Shown here: positions 28,118 through 40,400 of the stretch, in pieces | Layout: each line of letters begins with the position of its first letter | Numbering within the stretch: the stretch's first letter is position 1 | Assembly: GCA_900708905.1 (NCBI GenBank) | Contig: CAADRB010000020.1 | Coordinates: 2,302,550 to 2,366,549, forward strand | Reading direction: 5' to 3' | DNA: 64,000 nt | From: Hymenolepis diminuta | Lineage: Eukaryota > Platyhelminthes > Cestoda > Cyclophyllidea > Hymenolepididae | Position numbers and translations under genes: made by a program | The notes under the pieces: generated by a model | Seen by the model: the letters and a program-made list of their open reading frames with translations, nothing else | Database searches by the model: none | Told to the model about the DNA's origin: nothing

Positions 28118-28321
28118 TTACGTATATGGTCTGTAAGTCAATTGGGGCCACATGGGACAAGAATTGGATCGCAATTCTAAAATTTCAGCTGGCAACGTCG
28201 ATTTTAATATTCCCATCCAGGCTCCGAGACCGAGGGCCGGCTCATAACAGAGGATCCATAAAATAAAGAGAGCTAAAACAATTTTGTCAAACTTCGTGGA
28301 TTTAGACTTTGGGGTTTCCAT
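28118..28321 (-). other. 67-codon ATG frame with a hydrophobic segment, unknown
   Basis: The minus-strand ATG at 28321 starts a frame with a hydrophilic, Lys-rich N-terminus of about 13 residues. A hydrophobic stretch of about 26 residues follows (IVLALFILWILCYEPALGLG...), then a polar tail with two Cys/Trp-containing turns. The underlying DNA at 28140-28260 is noticeably less AT-rich than its surroundings. It could be a small membrane protein, the first exon of a larger gene, or a chance frame over a compositional patch. No homologous family is recognised. Confidence 0.2.
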
Positions 28322-31300
28322 AACAATATGGATATCTCATTATTAACAGACTTAAAACCCTCTTGAATAATGTGAGAAAACTATTCTTAGAACTACGCTC
28401 TAACGTAGTTATGACAGATCAAGCTTGTTAAAAGAGGACTTCTTATGATGTGAAGTCTATCAGGTTCTCTTACACTGTGATTTCTTTCAAGCCATCTGAT
28501 ATCTATAAAAGTTACACAGTACGCACTGAGCCACTGATTTCGAGGAAGTCGGATGTTACAGGTTTACCAAGACAGAAATACCTATCAAAGTCGATTCCCA
28601 TTACTAAAACCGTAAATCTCAACCTTAAGGAAATTTGTGCAAATTTTGCCAAATTGTGATGTTAATCCACTTTTAGAGTGATGCCTACTAAATTTTGAAG
28701 CTTTGAGATGAACTTAATGGCTATCAAAACTCTGTGGCAAATTCCATCTTATGTTCTTCAATCTGAATTGAACAGTGAACTAAGAGATTTGAATTCTATC
28801 GGCCGAAAACTCCAACTCTTCCCAAAATTCCACCCTTATAACAATTCATTTGCGTGTCTGAGTAGTACAATGCTCAGTAGCTTTATAAACAAGCGGAAGG
28901 TAACTGTCATATAATAGATGAAGCTAATTATTATACAAAAAAGTAACTACTTATTTCAAGCGATTATTTAGCTATTTAATTTGAACTGTTTTTAATGTTG
29001 CAAATCGAAGCACTTAAAAGAATTCTACCTTACTTTTATATTTATCTTTTACCTTTTTTCACTTGACAACTGTTACAAATGCAAGTGACCTTAACTGACA
29101 TAGGATTAGCAGCCCAGTGATGAAGAGTAATCAAGCAAGGATATAAGGTGAGAAGAAAAACAACAAACTACATATTATTTTAGACATGTTGTAAGGCAAA
29201 CTTTAACCGCGGAATTCGATTATATCTGTCAGAATGCAAGAAGACTTTAAGAAATGATAAGTTAAAACAATTTTAATGACGGGGTGAAGAAGAACTTACA
29301 AAGTCCAGCTTCCGGTTGCTTTAAGTCATATAAAAACATCGATATTCTGAACGTCACATACCACATTGCTATCCTCAAAGTTGACATAAACTGCACTGTG
29401 GATCTCTTTTAAAAACCTTTTGTGAAAGCAGAAGAAATACAAGCATATTCTTTTGGACTACGCAGCAAGAAAATAAAATCTCCCTTTCCTTTACCCAAAA
29501 AATTTCCTCCCAGTCATTTCTCTCTATCCGTTTCTCCGAATGATATAGTTTATACTATCTTTACACAGACATTATTATTGTGGCATTTCAACGAACAGTT
29601 ACTATTTCTTACCCTAGTAGTTTTATTATACCACTACTTAATCCAAGTTCTTCAAATTAATGTTTACTAGCGGAAACCAGCGGAAGCATTGGAGACTTTC
29701 ACTTTACCAATTCTGTCGCTTGCCATTAATTATTGATGATGATAAATAAAAAAATACTCACGCAGAAGCATTTGCAATGAGCACACTTGTCTCTTACTTT
29801 CTGTTTCACTAATTTTTTTCCTCTCTGCTTTATTCCGAATATGCGATCATTTGCAGGAAAGATCTTGATTAAAAATAGAGCTACAGTGAAGAGGGTTTGA
29901 GAAATTAGTTGACTGCAATAAATTTGAAATATCACACATTAAATACAAATAGATTTATTCCAAATCAATATGAGAAAGGTGAATAAATTTAGTGAGGTCT
30001 TGTTGAAATGACTGCTTTTACCGCCCGATTGTACCTAAATTGCCAGAGAATTCTTTTGATATTCGCTCACCACTTTACCTTTGTGTCCAATTTTAAATTC
30101 CACTATTCCATAAGTTTTATCACAACTACAACTTGGACGGAGAATGTAAAGCCTCCTATGTTATTTTGATTAAAAGGAGAGAAGAAGTTGTATTTCAGAT
30201 ACTTTGATTTTGAAATCCAGGTTTCTTTATCACTCCAATACCGACTGATGTCTATGCTACCAAAATCCTCATGCTTTGATATTTTTAGAGCATTCTTTTC
30301 AGGTGGAACATAGCTTTAAAGTCGATTCGCTGTAGTACTAGGTTGGTTTCCAATAGCCATAGTTTGCATTCGCTTGTATCTTTAAAACTTCACACTTTAC
30401 TTACCAATTTAAAGTGGGCCATGTTTATAAAATTGAGATCTTTTAGGTTCCATCTTTAACATTGGAGAATTTTTGGTTGGGGCAAGTTGAACTTTATTGG
30501 TAGCACGAGATGACTTAACTGTTAACCTTTAATCAGCATTTTCCTCTATTCGAATTGTACAATTCTTCAAAATGATAGCTTCGGTTATTTATAATTTTGA
30601 CTCCTTTCAAAGTGCAGTATTAATGTATTGATAGTGTTAACTATCAGAAAAAATAAAATGTCCATACAACTAGTAATCTATACGTTTCTGATTTCCCCAA
30701 AAATGAAACTGAAAATAATTTAAGTGTCAGATTGTAAATATTATTACACTAACGACTGTCGTTGAAAACCAACAGTCAGTGTAATTCGAACATTATTGGC
30801 GTCTATAAGAAGGAAAATTAAATTATCTTATTTGAAAAAATCTGAAATCAGTCTTTGCTAAACAAAACGATGCTAAAGAAAGGGCAATGATTTTGAATCC
30901 TTAAACTTATAAATTTTATTGCCATTTTCGTTTATTTTAAAGAAGAATAGCCCTCACATACCCCCAAACTAATGGCTTTCTGATAATGACAAATGTCATA
31001 ATACTATTAAAGATTAAATTTTAGGATACTAGAACAAATGACAGTGAAAAATGTTATAGGGCAGTTACTTTTAAAAGAATGTGAGAAAGGAGAAAAAGAA
31101 TACAATAAAAGGTTTTCTTAATTTCTATAGGCTTTAAATTTTAGAATTAATTATGGAGGGTATAATGAATTTAGAATGACCTTAGGGAAGTTCGTATTGT
31201 CATTTCAAATGAATTCCTTGTCAGTTTATTGAAAATTTAATTTAGACTCCATCTCGCACAAGATTGACAACAGAGTATATATTCGCTAATTATTCCCGTA

Positions 31301-32765
31301 CCAATTCAGGAAAGATTGTATTCAAAATCCGACCGGATATAGGTGACATTTCTCAAGGCCCCACTTTCTATCTCCTTCTCTTTCTCTTCTATCTTAATCG
31401 GTTGGTGCATCCGTGAGTCAGATGGCTTAGTAATACATACCACTTTTTTAATAAAAACCCACCAGGTGGAGATATGGGCATGCCTAGGACATTGCGGCAG
31501 GGAGATATAAGTCATCCGTCATCATGAGACTTTCTTCTCCAGCATGTTTGCACGCAGGTTTTTCATTCGCCTTTTTATCATTTTGCCGCATTATCAACCC
31601 ACGCAATACCATATAGCCCACTTTTAATGCCCATTAAACAGTGGAGGCAGTGGAAACCTGAAATATCCGCTGCATAAATTTTACTTTTGTTTAGATGATA
31701 CAACTACCAGCATAAGTAATGATTAGATTCCAACGTGGCACAGCTGTTACAAAATTTACACTTTGGATAGAAAAATTTAGCTTCATGTATTTCGCTAGAT
31801 ACCCCCATTGATTGGTTGTACCGTTCTGGTGACTAATTCGTAGTTGACCTTAATCCATGCAAATGCATGCAAAGCTGAACTTAAACGTGACCTACACAAT
31901 GCTTTAAACCACTCCGCCTCAAAAAATGGTCCGACTGAGTTAATTTTTTATTGCTGGGTTTTGTTCATGCTTTTGTTGCACCAAACAATGCGTGTCTTTA
32001 TTACGAAAGCGAACACTTTGCGGTCACTTTTGACAACTTTGACAAGGGGGTAAATTACATCGCTGTAGATTGCATATTTGTCACAAAATGTGAATGCGTT
32101 TTAGAATCAATAGGAGCATTTTAAGGTTAAATTATTAAAGATAATCTCCTCATAAGTTTATGCCTACTTTCAGTTGAGTGCTGAAAAACGTTGGTGATTG
32201 ATTAACTAAGATCCAAATTTCACAAAATCTAATTAGGAAGAATTAACAACACTTGATTTGAGAAGAAGAGGGGCTTTCTGAGGCTGTTCTGATGAGAAAG
32301 TTGCATTTTTCTAACCCCCTGGTTGAAGATAATTAACTGGTGCTGTTGATTACCCATATCACCAATAAGCATCAGACCTGTGATCTCTGACTAAACAGAT
32401 GTTCTCACAGATGCATACTGAGAACCAGTAATTTTAAGCGCAACATCCAGAGTAATGGAAGAGGAATGGAGTAAAGAACACCCGATCCTTTAATCTAACC
32501 ACAGACCGACCAATAATGAACATACTCTGATGTACGAATTCATATTCCCTTCCAGTTTGTTTAAATCTTATCCCATGCTGAAAATCTTAAAACTTTCACC
32601 TTCTAATGTGGATAAAAATAGTAAAGATATATCATTTTGAACGCAATCGTGAGAACATATTTGTCTCAGGGAGTAAACACACGTAAAATAAGAAAATACT
32701 CCGGAGAACAACCACGAAGTAGCTCATGGAACAGTTGCTATGTATTATAGGAAATATCAGTAGAA
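28322..32765. other. Intergenic upstream of the protocadherin gene
   Basis: No gene seen. It contains a bulged hairpin at 30744-30784 (arms TTACACT/GACTGT/TTG against CAACAGTCAGTGTAA) and a smaller 7-bp hairpin at about 28391-28410. Untranslated first exons of the downstream gene could lie here unrecognised. Confidence 0.4.
30744..30784. repeat. Imperfect inverted repeat / hairpin
   Basis: The left arm 30744-30764 pairs with the right arm 30770-30784 over about 15 bp with two bulges (AAC and CG on the left arm) and a 5-base loop. It may be a small structured element or chance. Confidence 0.35.
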
Positions 32766-32990
32766 TTATGATTGGTTAAGAGGCGAACAGCTGTCGTGCA
32801 GCGCGCGTTCATACTGGCTTGTGTGTGCGCGTATGAGATGGACGGAATTGATAAGCCAATAGACGGAGCAGGAATTCACACACACACGCACTTTGCAAGT
32901 GTGCATCCGTATGTGCTGTTTGGATGATGATGACACAAGTGCGACACCCATATCTCGTGTCACATTTTGGCCCGCTGTGTCGTACTAGTC
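32766..32990 (+). promoter_or_regulatory. Putative promoter / 5' leader of the protocadherin gene
   Basis: Immediately before the start codon the sequence becomes much less AT-rich. It carries an inverted CCAAT (ATTGG, 32771-32775), a direct CCAAT (32856-32860), an E-box CAGCTG (32788-32793), and TG- and CA-rich tracts flanking 32818-32892. No TATA box is evident. An in-frame stop at 32931-32933 precedes the ATG. The transcription start site cannot be fixed from sequence, so part of this could be 5' UTR. Confidence 0.4.
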
Positions 32991-34457
32991 ATGGTGTTTG
33001 CGGTGTGTTTCTTCCTAACAGTTATCCTCACGACCGCAAGCCATGCCATCAAAAGGAATGAGGTCGTGATGAATGCTTCTGAGGATGTTGAAGTCGGCAG
33101 CACCATTGGGTCTCTCGCCTCTTCATATAGTATTGGTGGTAGAGAGACCTCCTATATTGGTATGCTTAAAGCCGACTCATTATTCAATATCGAGAAAAAT
33201 GGAAAAGTCGTGGTTGCTAGGCCCATCGACTTGGAATCACTCTGTCAGGAAAGGGTCATCTGTTGTAGCAATTCCAAACCCTGTCAACTCTCCTACACTG
33301 TCATGGTTGAAGATCCACGATTTGAAGATATGGTTGAGATCCAGCTTCGCATTCGGATAATGGATGCTAATGATCACGTTCCACGATTTCGGAATCCCAA
33401 TGGACAGGTGGTTCAAATCTCTGAAAAGGCCCTGACCGGGACTTCCATCAGTATTGAACCTGCCATTGATGGTGATTGGTCACTGGAGAATCAGATCCAA
33501 CGGTACACACTTCATGGGTCTGATATTCAACGAAATTTTGAAATTGATAATTCTAATCTACCCCGTGTTGAACTGCGACTTCGAGACCAATTGGATTATG
33601 AAAAGCAATCGGTTTATAAGGGTAATCTTGAGGCTTGTGATCGGCACAACTGTACCACTATTCCATTGACGATTAATGTGATCGACGTTAATGATAATCT
33701 TCCATTCTTTCATCCCCCTCTGGAACATAACTTGACCTTACCCGAGGATACACCAAGTGGGAAAGTAATTTTGCGACTCAACGCGACGGATTATGACTCA
33801 TCGCCAAATGCTCGAATGCGATTTGAGTTCGATGGATCTGGAGATCCCTCAATACCTACCACCTTCCATCTTGATTCACGTACTGGAGCTATATCTCTAG
33901 CCCGCAGACTTCAAGCTGATGCTCAACTGAACTATCGTTTTAAAGTTCGAGTCACAGATGTTTCCGATTCGGCACCTGAGGGCTCCTTCAACGACCTTCA
34001 GCGTCAAAACACAGTCACAGTTAACATTCGAGTGGAAGATATTAATGACTTCGCTCCGGATATTCAAATGGTAATTCCTCCCGAAGGCTCCGAAGTTTGG
34101 GTACCTGAAAACTCACCTCCAGCCAAGATTGTTACTCTAAAAGTTGACGACAGAGATCTTGGCGATAATGGTCAAGTTTCCTGCAGTCTAGACAGTCCTG
34201 ATGACAGTTTCGAGTTGAAACCCCTAGTCTCGTCTGTCTACACTCTCCATAGTCTACGCAAATTCGATGCTGAAGTCGAGCCGATTATTTTCGTAAATAT
34301 AACTTGCTCAGACAGAGGCACACCACGACCTAAAAGTACCCAAAAACTAATTGTGGTGCGGATAGAGGATGAAAATGAATTTGAACCTGTGTTTCTGAAG
34401 AAGGACTACACTGCAAAGATCACAGAGAATGCTCCAAACAATACTTTCGTTCTTCAG
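32991..34457 (+). CDS. Protocadherin exon 1: signal peptide, EC1-EC4 and start of EC5
   Basis: The exon has 489 codons. The first in-frame ATG (32991, G at -3 and +4) gives a clean signal peptide (VFAVCFFLTVIL...ASHA). Upstream the frame is open only to the stop at 32931. Four EC linkers are visible. EC4's linker reads DENE instead of DxND, which may weaken one calcium site. The exon ends CAG|GTAGGT in phase 0. More than half of the ectodomain in one exon is typical of protocadherin genes. Confidence 0.95.
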
Positions 34458-37400
34458 GTAGGTTGTCTTTTATTAAATGCCCTATGATAATGCATAATTT
34501 TGCGACAAGTATACTATAAAGTGTGAGGTAATCTAGATTATCTAGTTTAAAGCTGTGTGCAAACTTTATTGTGAGGGAGAGGGAGAGAGAGTGAACTGTT
34601 GTCTTTTAAAATGTACTATCAGTCATGAGTCACTAAGATTTAGTGGAAAAACCTCGGCTGACATTTTTTCGAATTTTGGTTGGCTTAGGGAGAGGAAATA
34701 AGTATCCCGGCAGACAAAATTTAATTTTCTAGCGTCTATCCCTTCCTACTCGGCTGGCGGATTGATTAAAAGAACTCCGTGCGTGTGGTCGTCGTCTCTG
34801 AGTATGGGATGAAGATGCTGACGCCGATTAAGATTCTCCTCGCGGTAGGGGAAGAAGTAGCAGGAGCGAAAGCTAGCTCTTTAGGTGGCCGAGTTGAGCC
34901 TGAAATTCTTCTCCATGTCTGATACATTAATTGGTATTTAAAATGCTTTTAAGCGAACTCATCTTTATTGCAGATAAATGCCTATTTTCCCTAAAAAAAG
35001 AGAAGAAACAGGAGGATGTGGAAAAGATAAGGTCTTCTTTTCTCAATAAAGACGGTACGTTCTTAGAGTATTTTCCAGATGTGTGCAGATAGTTATTGTC
35101 ATCGAGTGATCTGTTTTCCGGACATGAAAAAAAGTCAAGTAATTTTTTCGTTCATCTTCTTTCCTTCGGGGGACACACAACAATCCTATCAGACCTACTG
35201 TGACAGATGCGCCCTCTGTCGGAAACTCGCCTCTTGGGTCTTCACGACTGAATGTGGCTAAATGCAAAACTTGCGCATAGTGATAGTCATCACCAAATAT
35301 GGTTGTATAAACATTCAGGTCGATCGTTTACCTGCCGATTACTGACGTAGATGACATCGGTCACCCCTTGTCCTTACCCGGCTCTGCCTTGCATGTTTCC
35401 GTTTCACTAAATTTGATATAAATCTCAGGTCAAGCTACCTTAATGATAAGATCTCTATGATCCAATTTATCGGGGTCATTGAATTCAGTAGTAGATCTTA
35501 ATTTCTCACTTCGAGCTTTCGTTTAATTAGTTATTTTTAAACAAACCTGCCTCGTCGAGTTGTTAATTTGTTTCCTACAAATTTCCCTTGAGAATAGCTT
35601 ATGAATAATAAAGGACCTTCGTGAATTCGACTCTAGGTGTTAATTAACTCGCTTTTTAGCGGATGTGAGAAATAATTGCCCTTTCGTGGTTAATTACAGG
35701 TTATCGCGAGGGATGAAGACCAGTCAGCACAATTGGAATACAGTCTCAAAGGAGATGGAGAGCGCTACTTTAAGATTGATTCTGGAACAGGAAAGATCAC
35801 GACCATGGAGCGTGACACTGATCAAATGAGTCGACTGGATCGTGAGATGACCCCCGAAGTGACCTTCTTCGTTCTTGTCAGAGATGCCAAACCTGAGCGG
35901 CTGGCTGGGGGTGGAAAAGGGGATAGTCAGAAACCCCTTACTGTTGTTCATACTGCTCAAGCTACTGTCACTGTCAAACTAATAGATGAGAATGATAATG
36001 CTCCATCTTTTACGGATATTGGTCCATTCTACCTCTCGGAAAATCAACCCAAACACTCAAAAGTGAATGGTCATCTTCATGCAGAAGATCCAGATGACGG
36101 ACTCAATGGGAAGGTAAGTCAAAGCTGTCGGATTTCCTTCTCGCACTTTCATACCACATTTTTTGCTGTGTTCTAGGTGAGTAGGACTTGTCGCAGCATA
36201 ATTTGCATTGCGTAATTAGCATATTCTGAAAGACGGCTACTGGCGCGACAGTTTTCTAGCTGTCGTCTTGTATCCTGGTAGGAGTATAAATTCACACCGT
36301 AAATTTGCATTTCAGCAGCAAAAATGCAAATTCAAATGCGTATCGAGTAGTCACACTGATTCATATGCGGGACTTATATTTTTAATTTGTAGAAACGAAT
36401 CCAGAAACTGTTGGGCTGGTTGAGAATTGGGCTGAAACGTGGATATACACCCCACGCAATATTTCATGTCCTAAATGCTAGGACAGACTTGCTACTCTGT
36501 ACAGAAATCCCCTTTCTAACTTCATAGTAATAACAGTTCATACTGACGTGACGTTCCAAATATGTCTCATTGCTGGATAGTTCTCACTATCTGGTGCATA
36601 TGAATGAGATCGTAATTAGGTCCCTCCTTTATAGCTTTTTAAACGTCATCGAGCCAGGTTTCCCAGCCTCTTAACTTCATAAACTAGGTACTTCACTTAT
36701 CAATAGTAATATCTATGCTTGTGAATCAAATGAGAATTGATTAATTAACTCTCGGTCCGAATGGAGACAGAGGTTCGAATTCTATTGACAGAAATTATGT
36801 CAAAGATTTCCAAATTAAAAACGAATAAAGGTTTTTTCTGGATGTGAATAGGTACTGCTTTTTAACTACTATCAATATAGGCCTTGAAATTAAGAAAAGA
36901 ATAACCGAGTCTTTCATAAAGGGAGAACTAAGTATTTGAAGACATCACCATCTCAAGTCCTGCTTTAATCTTTTTATCCAACTTTCTTATCTCAATAACA
37001 CTGGGGCGACTCACTCCTCTTCACTTTTACTTATGGGACGATTGCAATTGCAATCGTTGTTAATCGGTATTCCCACTTGATTTGCGTTAGAAGTAAACGG
37101 ATATTAATGGAGTGATATGTCAACTTGAGTTAAATCATTTCTAATAACATGGATATTAAGTCTCCGGTGTACCTCTAGGTGCAACGGAAACCAAATGATT
37201 GGTGAATTCTAATGATCAAGGAACAGCTGTTCCTATCTTGCTCTGTAAGACTTTAAATATATGGGAAGCGGCAGCATAACCTTGGGTGCAGATGGTGTGC
37301 GAGGACAAGACGATGGAAAGGAAACATCTGTTATACTTATTTATTTATCTGAATGTACGAGTTAAAAATTCGTCTTCTTCCCCTCCCTTCCCATCAAACG

Positions 37401-40400
37401 CTTAATTCTGTCTTAATTTATTGCCGACTGATCTAGAAAGCTTTATAAGTTACTTTTGATTCAGGTAGAAAAAGTAGTTTCCCATGGCTTTAAATTTTTT
37501 CATTGGATCCGGTACTAAGTCCACAGTTTATCTTTTTGTCCTTGATAAAATGTTGCTTTTTTCCTGACTAGTTAATATTTTATCGCTTTACCCGTTTTCT
37601 AAACACGACGAGTGTATATCGGTTAAGTTTACGTTTCACATCGAGGTTTAGGTGAAGGGTAGTATATCTTAAGCGTAAATACACATGGCTTGACTAGTCG
37701 AGTTCACATGAGGTTATTAGCTCGCGAGTAATTTTTCACGTTAATTAGTTTTTAACCCCAGACAGATACCATATGGATATCATTTTAACTACTCCACATC
37801 CCCGAGTAATAAAAAGTGAGAGCATGAAAAAGCCATATATGTGACCGAGTTTTATGAGCTTTAAACTCCCCCGATTGATTTTTAGGTGAAATATGGCCTA
37901 CAAGACGTCTGGGACTCATCAACTCATCTTCGTAAGCACAATCTCATCCAGCTGGATGAAACTACGGGACTGTTGCGAGCTTTGGAACCGTTGGACCGTG
38001 AACAGACGTCTGAGTACACGCTTAGGGTTGTCGCTTGTGATATGGCACCCCGTGACACACGGTGTACCCGCATAAATGTCACTCTGTCTGTCGTAGATGT
38101 AAATGACAATGCCCCCGAATGGCTCTTCCCTATTGTCACTGATGACGCGACGGGTGAAAACTCGGAATGTGTCAATATTACAACCGACGCTATAGCGGGG
38201 CAAGTGGTTGCTCAGCTGGTTGCTCATGATAGGGACGCTGGACAGAATGGCAAAGTTCGGTATGCCCTCCATGACCCCCACAGTCAAGTCGTTTTTGCTG
38301 TCAATGCCACCACAGGTCAAGTCACGGTCGCTAATCGGTATTACACAGGTCTAACAGAGGTTAGTGAATCTAGATCTCTACAGCAACCGAATCTGCAACC
38401 GGGAGTACATCGCCTCAGAATTCGTGCTTCAGATATGGGACAACCCCCACAGTTTTCCGATACTTGGTTGACAGTAAATCGTGATAGCTTTTAAACCTAA
38501 TCCATTTTTACGTTGTTTTAATAATTTTTTTTCTTAATTTAGATTCGCGTAGTTGGAGTAAGTTCAGGCTTCTTCACTCTACAAACGGGATTACTTGTCC
38601 TTCTGGTGCTAGTCACACTCATAATCGCTGTTAGTTTAATCGCTGCAATTATTTGCATTCGACGACAACATTCAGCAGGTTTTAAGACCCGTCAACAAGT
38701 TACCGCAACACCAACACATCCACCAAGCTACATTCTTCCACCAACTTACCCACATTCAGACTACCCAACCTTCCTCAAACAGAATGGAAGTGGTCCGGCG
38801 TATATGTCAGCTAAAACTACTGCAGGAAGTGTTTGTTCAAGTGAACATTGTGATGGTAGTGGAGGAGGAAATTGTCCAATCACTGATTTGGGTGTTAACG
38901 AGTTCTATGCTCCTTATGGATTAGCTTCAAGTACTCAAGGCGATGAGCAGGTCAGATTCGTTGAAGTAGATCCAAATAGTGGTACTTACTTGGTTGGGTC
39001 AAACGCATCCCCAGGATTACGAATTATTGGAGGCTATCATCCTCTTGCTTACAATACCTGTGATTCTCTTAGCCAGCTTCCTACTACTTCATCTGGCGCT
39101 ACTCATGGAATGCTCAAGTTCAGACAGGTCAGTTCAAATTTTCATTAAACATATTCAATTTACCGATTAACTTGGTGCGTGATATTGAAGGAGGAGAATT
39201 GTGTGAGTGTATACCCTGTGTTTTAGAAATTCAACCCAACCGACATGTCTATACATGTAGGACAGCAAAGGGGAGGGGTTGGAGTGAATAGAGAAGGGGA
39301 ACCAGTTCAGGGGTTCCTCGCGTGTCACCCCCGACTTATGCGGGTAGTCTGTTTGACTGAACTGTGTCTCGGAGTGATTTGTGGTTACCATCTGGCTTCA
39401 GTCAAACACCAATCACCAGTCTCATAAAAGGGAATTCCTTTTCCCCAATTTGCGAATGAAAAATGATCGTGGTTCCTTCCCTCATTTTGTAACAAAGACC
39501 CAATTAAACAATTCCAGCTAGCGGTCCGTTGTAGTTAATGAGTGAATGTGTTTTAATTTTTCTGTTCAATGTAAAAGGTGAATACAAAATAAGCGTACGC
39601 TAATTAAATTTGCCTTTTCCGATATAGGTCCTTTCTAACGAACCATGATTAACGCGTCATCTTTCGTATGTCTTGTTTTCATGGCTATTTCCCTTTTTTA
39701 CCGTCGCGTTTGGGCCCTAGGCACCGGTTTTCCGATTTCTAGTTCATCTAAACGGTCTCAATGTATGAATTGGTTACTAATTCTACCGAAGTTGCGATGT
39801 CAAAATTAGTTCACTCTATCCTTACCTAATGGCAAATAGAATTTCGTTTACATAATCCATTAGATTATAATTTCCACGACCAAATCTGTCATTATCTTCT
39901 ATGCATTTCAATGGTAGATATGTTGGAAAGGTTTTGAGTACGAACGCCAAAATTCTGTCGGCAAAAGAACACACCGAAAGTAGGTAATCATTCATAGCTC
40001 CGAATTTTTTCTTGAATTCGTGAAATCCCTTCGTGAATTTGAAGGGCAATCCCTTCAAATTCACGAAACAAAACATATTTAAAGACATCCTTCTCAAATC
40101 CGCTACCTCCCACTTTGGTAAAATGATTCATCAAATGGTGTATCCATTGAAATGACCTTGGGAAAACAGAATCTGTTTTGTGTTTCTAGCATATTCTTTC
40201 AAGATAAAACTTGCCAAGTGATGTTATCCTCATGGGGGATGGAATAACAGTTTAATTATGGAACTGACTGTCAAATTTCTATTTGTTCGAAAGACTTCTG
40301 GGTCACCTGAATTTATCTATCACGGACGAGGCAATGGGGAAGAAATTTTTGAGCTTCCAGAAAGTTCAGGAGGTCGGTACAGCGCTCAAAGTCATCCACA

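Noticed and set aside
32967..32990. Upstream TTG start extending the protocadherin N-terminus by eight residues
   Set aside because: A eukaryotic gene should start at the ATG 32991, which also gives a clean signal peptide and good start context.
36721..36800. tRNA-like T-loop GGTTCGAATTC in intron 2
   Set aside because: No acceptor stem, D arm or anticodon stem of the right geometry can be formed around it.
37919..38320. 133- and 83-codon antisense open frames over protocadherin exon 3
   Set aside because: They mirror the coding strand's composition. The + strand frame has unmistakable cadherin motifs and splice sites.
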